Source of the DNA: Gammaproteobacteria bacterium | GTDB taxonomy: Bacteria > Pseudomonadota > Gammaproteobacteria > Steroidobacterales > Woeseiaceae | NCBI GenBank assembly: GCA_029865385.1 | Contig: JAOUGX010000027.1 | Coordinates: forward strand, 1 to 37,668 | DNA: 37,668 nucleotides | Direction of reading: 5' to 3' | Shown: positions 34,312 to 37,668 of the stretch, piece after piece | Layout: each line of letters starts with the position of its first letter | How positions within the stretch are numbered: position 1 is the stretch's first letter | Made by a program: the position numbers and the translations under genes | The notes under the pieces: generated by a model | The model's input: only the letters and a program-made list of their open reading frames with translations | Database searches by the model: none | What the model was told of the DNA's origin: nothing

Positions 34312-35193
34312 TCAATGGTCGGCGCAGTCGTCGAATTCGACTTCGATGGTCGAATGACTGATGCCGTATGCCTCGCGCAGCACGCGCTTCACTTCCCGAA
34401 TTACCGGGGTGGCCGGCGCCGGTACATCGTTCAACGATACGTGCATCGTCAGCATCAGGTGCTGCGGTGTCAGTCCCCAGACATGCACGTGGTGAATGTC
34501 GCTTACGGCCGGCACCCGGCCGACAATGGTCTTTTTCATCGACGCGATGTCCAGCCATTCCGGGGCACCTTCCAGCAGGATGTGCGCGCTGCGCTGCACG
34601 AGTTGCCAGGCGCTGCGAAGGATCAGCATGGCGACCAGCACCGAAAGCAGTGGATCAATCGGCATCCAGCCCGTGTACATGATCACCAGTGCCGCGATGA
34701 TCGCTGCGAGCGAACCGAGCAGGTCGCCGGCGACGTGCAATGCGGCACCGCGAATATTCAGATTGTCCCTGTCGCCGCCGTGCAGGATCACAAACGACAT
34801 CAGGTTGACCACCAGCCCTGCTGTCGCGACCAGCAGCATCGTAGTTGCCATGACCTCCGGCGGCGCCGCCAATCGGCGAATCGCTTCATACAGAATCCAG
34901 CCGACGATCAGTAGCAGACTCAAGCCGTTGACGAAGGCAGCGAGAATCTGGAATCGCTGATAGCCGTAGCTTCGCCGCGAGTCCGCCGGTTTGGTGCTTA
35001 CCCGAAATGCAAGTGCGGCAAGCGCCAGAGCCATGGAGTCCGTCAACATGTGCCCGGCATCGGCCAGCAGCGCAAGTGACCCGGAAATCACTCCGCCGAT
35101 CACCTCGACGATCATGAACGCCACGGTCAGAACCAGCGCGAACTGGACCCGGCGCAGGTTGCCGTGCGAGTTGTGGTCGTGATCCTGGCTCAT
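34312..35193 (-). CDS. Cation diffusion facilitator, zinc-type exporter (CzcD/ZitB group)
   Basis: The 293-residue inner-membrane protein exchanges a divalent metal for protons. It starts with a histidine-rich tail (SQDHDHNSHG), then six membrane segments and a cytoplasmic C-terminal domain. The transport site is the zinc-type pair: H48 and D52 (GHMLTD) in the second segment and H153 and D157 (HVAGD) in the fifth. The C-terminal domain has DIHHVHVWGL and a final IEVEFDDCADH that can bind regulatory metal. It starts 13 bases after the stop of the symporter gene and may be transcribed with it. Confidence 0.92.
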   Translation of the reverse strand: MSQDHDHNSHGNLRRVQFALVLTVAFMIVEVIGGVISGSLALLADAGHMLTDSMALALAALAFRVSTKPADSRRSYGYQRFQILAAFVNGLSLLLIVGWILYEAIRRLAAPPEVMATTMLLVATAGLVVNLMSFVILHGGDRDNLNIRGAALHVAGDLLGSLAAIIAALVIMYTGWMPIDPLLSVLVAMLILRSAWQLVQRSAHILLEGAPEWLDIASMKKTIVGRVPAVSDIHHVHVWGLTPQHLMLTMHVSLNDVPAPATPVIREVKRVLREAYGISHSTIEVEFDDCADH

Positions 35194-35206
35194 TGTCCGG
35201 TTCGAT

Positions 35207-36982
35207 TTACCCGTGGTGCGATTCCAGTTCCCGCGGCACGCGAATCTGCTCGACCAGGCGCTGTATGTGCACAGGCGGTGGCGCCGTCAGATGGCTGACG
35301 GTGAGTGCCACGGCAAAATTCAGCAGCATGCCTATCACTCCGATACCCTCCGGAGATATGCCGAACAGCCAGTGATCGGCCGTGTTGATGCCCCATGGCG
35401 ACCCGGCCCACTTGAGGAAGAGCCCCTTGTAAAATTCGATATAGCCGTAGGTGAACAGCAAGCCCGCCAGCATGCCGGCGATTGCACCCTGCTTGTTCGC
35501 CCGCTTGACGAAAATGCCAAGCATGATGGCAGGGAACAGCGACGCTGCGGCAAGGCCGAAAGCAAATGCGACGACCTGGGCCACCCAACCCGGCGGATCG
35601 AAGCCGAGATAACCCGCCACCAGTATCGCAAAGGCCGCCGCAATGCGGCCTGCGCGAAGTTCGTTTCTCTCGGAAATGCCAGGCACGAAGATTCCCTTGA
35701 TCAGGTCGTGCGAAACGGCTGCCGATATCACCAGCAGGAGTCCTGCCGCGGTCGACAGCGCGGCGGCGATGCCGCCCGCCGCGACCAGCGCAATGACCCA
35801 GTTCGGCAGGCCGGCAATCTCGGGATTCGCGAGCACCATGATGTCGTTGTCGACGACCAGCTCGTTGCCGTTCCAGCCGTAGTCCTCGGCGGTTGCCGAG
35901 AACTCGGGGTTTTTGTCGTTGTAATATTGAATTCGCCCGTCGCCGTTCTTGTCTTCGATGCTCACCAGCCCGGTATTTTCCCAGTTGCGCATCCATCGCG
36001 GCCGCGATTCGTATTCCAGGTTTCCGTCGATCGCACCGACCGGTCCGGGTTGCACGGTATTCAGCAGGTTGAAACGCGCCATCGCACCAACGGCGGGGGC
36101 AGTCGTGTACAGAATGGCGATGAACAACAACGCGTAGCCGGCCGACTTTCGCGCGTCGCGAACTTTCGGCACCGTAAAAAACCTCACGATGACGTGCGGC
36201 AGCCCGGCCGTGCCGACCATCAGCGCAAGCGTGATGCAGAATACGTCGACCGTCGATTTTGATCCATCCGTGTACTGGCTGAAGCCCAGCGAAGTCACGA
36301 TATCGTCCAGCTTGTCGAGCAGTCCCGTGCCGCTGCCGTGGATATCGGCGCCGAAGGCAAGCTGCGGAACCGGGTCGCCGGTAATCTGGATCGCGATAAA
36401 TACAGCCGGCACCGTGTACGCGAAAATCAACACGCAGTACTGCGCGACCTGCGTGTAGGTAATGCCTTTCATGCCACCAAGCACGGCATACACGAACACG
36501 ATACCCATGCCGATGATCAGGCCCACCGTGACATCCACCTCCAGGAAGCGCGAGAAGACGATGCCAACGCCGCGCATCTGTCCGGCCACATAGGTAAAGG
36601 ACACGAAAATCAGGCAAATAACCGCGACGATACGCGCGGTCCTGGAGTAATAACGCTCGGCAATGAATTCCGGCACCGTGAACTTGCCGAATTTTCGCAG
36701 GTACGGTGCGAGGAACAGCGCCAGCAGCACGTAACCGCCGGTCCATCCCATCAGGTACACCGAGCCATCGTAGCCGAGGAACGCGATCAGCCCTGCCATC
36801 GATATGAACGAGGCCGCACTCATCCAGTCGGCGGCGGTCGCCATGCCGTTGGCGACCGGCGATACCGTCTTGCCAGCGATATAGAAGTCACCGGTGTTGT
36901 GCGCCCGGGACCAGAATGCGATGCCGATGTAAAGCGCGAAGCTCGCGCCGACGACGAGGTAGGTGAGCGCTTGCAAACTCAC
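35207..36982 (-). CDS. Sodium:solute symporter large subunit, VC_2705 type
   Basis: The 591-residue inner-membrane protein belongs to the SSS family, near the acetate permease ActP. About thirteen membrane segments are visible; family features include AGKTVSPVANGMATAADWMSA, the GGMKGITYTQ stretch and ALSTAAGLLLVISAAVSHD near the sodium site. A non-membrane insert at about 310-385 carries an EF-hand-like loop starting DKNGDGRIQ (344-355). The insert and the adjacent DUF4212 gene mark the VC_2705 subfamily. The start is GTG at 36982, nine bases after the DUF4212 stop. Substrate is unproven; a short carboxylate such as acetate is a fair guess. Confidence 0.9.
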   Translation of the reverse strand: MSLQALTYLVVGASFALYIGIAFWSRAHNTGDFYIAGKTVSPVANGMATAADWMSAASFISMAGLIAFLGYDGSVYLMGWTGGYVLLALFLAPYLRKFGKFTVPEFIAERYYSRTARIVAVICLIFVSFTYVAGQMRGVGIVFSRFLEVDVTVGLIIGMGIVFVYAVLGGMKGITYTQVAQYCVLIFAYTVPAVFIAIQITGDPVPQLAFGADIHGSGTGLLDKLDDIVTSLGFSQYTDGSKSTVDVFCITLALMVGTAGLPHVIVRFFTVPKVRDARKSAGYALLFIAILYTTAPAVGAMARFNLLNTVQPGPVGAIDGNLEYESRPRWMRNWENTGLVSIEDKNGDGRIQYYNDKNPEFSATAEDYGWNGNELVVDNDIMVLANPEIAGLPNWVIALVAAGGIAAALSTAAGLLLVISAAVSHDLIKGIFVPGISERNELRAGRIAAAFAILVAGYLGFDPPGWVAQVVAFAFGLAAASLFPAIMLGIFVKRANKQGAIAGMLAGLLFTYGYIEFYKGLFLKWAGSPWGINTADHWLFGISPEGIGVIGMLLNFAVALTVSHLTAPPPVHIQRLVEQIRVPRELESHHG

Positions 36983-36991
36983 GTAGCGTGC

Positions 36992-37249
36992 TCAGTCTTC
37001 ATGTACATCGAACTTCTGATCGATGTGATTCATGCGCCAGGCATAGAAAAATATCAGCGCGACGAAAATGTAGATCGATCCCTGCTGTGCAAACCAGAAT
37101 CCGAGCTTGAAGCCACCGATGCGTATCGCATTCAATTGGTCAACCAGCAGAATGCCGAATCCGTAAGAACACAGGAACCAGACAAGCATGCAACCCAGCA
37201 GGAGACGCAGGTTTGCCCGCCAATAAGCGGAACGATTTTCAGGAGTCAT
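36992..37249 (-). CDS. DUF4212 sodium:solute symporter small subunit
   Basis: The 85-residue protein has two membrane segments (LRLLLGCMLVWFLCSYGFGI and GSIYIFVALIFFYAW) with a family-typical RRN-like start (TPENRSAYWRANLRLLL) and the middle segment IRIGGFKLGFWFAQQGS. DUF4212 proteins are encoded directly before VC_2705-type symporters and are taken as their small subunit. The start at 37249 follows GGAG five bases away; a longer frame to 37270 has no such support. It is the first gene of the minus-strand group 37249 to 34312. Confidence 0.9.
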   Translation of the reverse strand: MTPENRSAYWRANLRLLLGCMLVWFLCSYGFGILLVDQLNAIRIGGFKLGFWFAQQGSIYIFVALIFFYAWRMNHIDQKFDVHED

Positions 37250-37337
37250 CGATTCTCCGGTGACGGGCACAGCGATTTTGTTATGCGCAATCTATCAGAG
37301 CATAATGCAGGATACACGAAAGCTTTTTACTTAATTG

Positions 37338-37357
37338 TGCGCGGTGCGCAATATAAA
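37338..37357 (+). promoter_or_regulatory. Promoter -10 box and inverted repeat before the dehalogenase gene
   Basis: TGCGC (37338-37342) and GCGCA (37346-37350) form an inverted repeat around GGT, flanked by ATTG and CAAT. It is followed at once by TATAAA (37352-37357), 15 bases before the ATG at 37372. A -35 box is weak (TTACTT at 37327-37332, 19 bases upstream). The repeat lies between the two, where a repressor would block transcription. Confidence 0.45.
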
Positions 37358-37371
37358 GACGCGGGATAGCA

Positions 37372-37668
37372 ATGATTTCCACTTCGGAGCCGGAGAAAAA
37401 GTTTATCGAAGTCAACGGCAAACGCATGGCGTATGTCGAGATGGGGCAAGGCGATCCGATCGTCTTCCAACACGGCAATCCGACCTCTTCCTACCTCTGG
37501 CGCAATATCATGCCGCATCTTGCCGGCCAGGGCCGATGCATTGCGGTAGACCTCATCGGCATGGGCGATTCGGACAAACTCGACCAGCCCGGCCCGTCCA
37601 GTTATCGCTACGTCGAGCACAGGGAATTCCTGTTCAGAGCCTGGGAAAAGCTCGGCATCCGAGATCGC
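37372..37668 (+). CDS. Haloalkane dehalogenase-type alpha/beta hydrolase, 5' part
   Basis: The frame is open to the right edge and gives the first 99 residues. They match haloalkane dehalogenases of the LinB/DhaA group: [17 protein letters not shown], the oxyanion/halide region [14 protein letters not shown] (N41 is the expected halide-binding asparagine in that motif) and [12 protein letters not shown]. These enzymes hydrolyse carbon-halogen bonds to alcohols in the cytoplasm. The catalytic aspartate, expected about ten residues further on, lies outside the window, so activity cannot be confirmed. The start ATG 37372 follows GGGATA. A plain alpha/beta hydrolase is less likely given the [10 protein letters not shown] motif. 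Confidence 0.85.
   Translation, partial: MISTSEPEKKFIEVNGKRMAYVEMGQGDPIVFQHGNPTSSYLWRNIMPHLAGQGRCIAVDLIGMGDSDKLDQPGPSSYRYVEHREFLFRAWEKLGIRDR

Noticed and set aside
35190-36746. A 518-residue open frame on the minus strand across the symporter gene
   Set aside because: It is arginine-rich and has no recognisable motif, and lies out of frame within the clearly conserved symporter gene; it is a GC-driven shadow.
1-37668. tRNA, rRNA, CRISPR, insertion sequence, integrase or phage genes
   Set aside because: I looked for cloverleaf-like sequences, regularly spaced repeats, terminal inverted repeats and transposase motifs and saw none. A tRNA or ncRNA scan was not possible, so small RNAs could be missed.

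Overview
The window looks like about 37.7 kb of a GC-rich gammaproteobacterial chromosome. The marker genes are gammaproteobacterial in type: ttcA, htpX, a TcyP/YdjN-type cystine carrier, a YadGH-type ABC pair, a VC_2705-type sodium symporter with its DUF4212 partner, a Kdo hydroxylase and LPS heptosyltransferase genes. The many secreted proteins and lipoproteins, sulfide oxidation, and a LinB-like dehalogenase would suit a marine or sediment lineage (for example Woeseiales or relatives), but that is inference. No rRNA, tRNA, CRISPR array, insertion sequence, integrase or phage gene was seen. Coding density is high and no gene-free stretch exceeds about 220 bases.

Layout. 1-8.05 kb: the end of an unknown gene, a small hypothetical gene, a Tat-type flavin amine oxidase (minus), a secreted protein with two related domains and a DUF11 domain, ttcA (minus, 3' ends overlapping), htpX, a lipoprotein, a Host_attach family protein and glycerate kinase. 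8.05-14.8 kb: a sulfide-response locus. An ArsR-family regulator with the SqrR/BigR cysteine pair is divergent from an apparent five-gene operon encoding a type I sulfide:quinone oxidoreductase, an MMPL/RND exporter, a LolA-like periplasmic protein, an outer-membrane barrel and a YgaP-like DUF2892 protein. 14.8-18 kb: a TcyP-like cystine carrier and a peptide-binding lipoprotein (both minus). 18-20.4 kb: a DUF6502/DUF5666 pair with a strong promoter and a bidirectional terminator. 20.4-23.8 kb: a half-size GDT1/UPF0016 transporter, an M20 peptidase homologue lacking metal ligands (both minus) and a PQQ-type sugar dehydrogenase lipoprotein. 23.8-25.9 kb: a Kdo hydroxylase and a heptosyltransferase-family gene, divergent, for LPS core. 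25.9-31.6 kb: seven tightly packed envelope genes: periplasmic helical protein, cysteine-rich lipoprotein, MotA/ExbB-like channel, ExbD/TolR-like protein, secreted unknown, SPOR-like protein and lytic transglycosylase. 31.6-37.7 kb: a small hypothetical gene, hpt, an ABC exporter pair, a CDF zinc-type exporter, a two-subunit sodium:solute symporter, and the start of a haloalkane dehalogenase cut by the window end.

Two loci are the best candidates for undescribed systems. The first joins sulfide oxidation to a complete-looking inner-membrane/periplasm/outer-membrane export set under one persulfide-type sensor. The second joins a proton-motor-like ExbB/ExbD pair to a SPOR-like protein and a peptidoglycan-cleaving enzyme in one operon. 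All calls are from reading the sequence; no database search was run.
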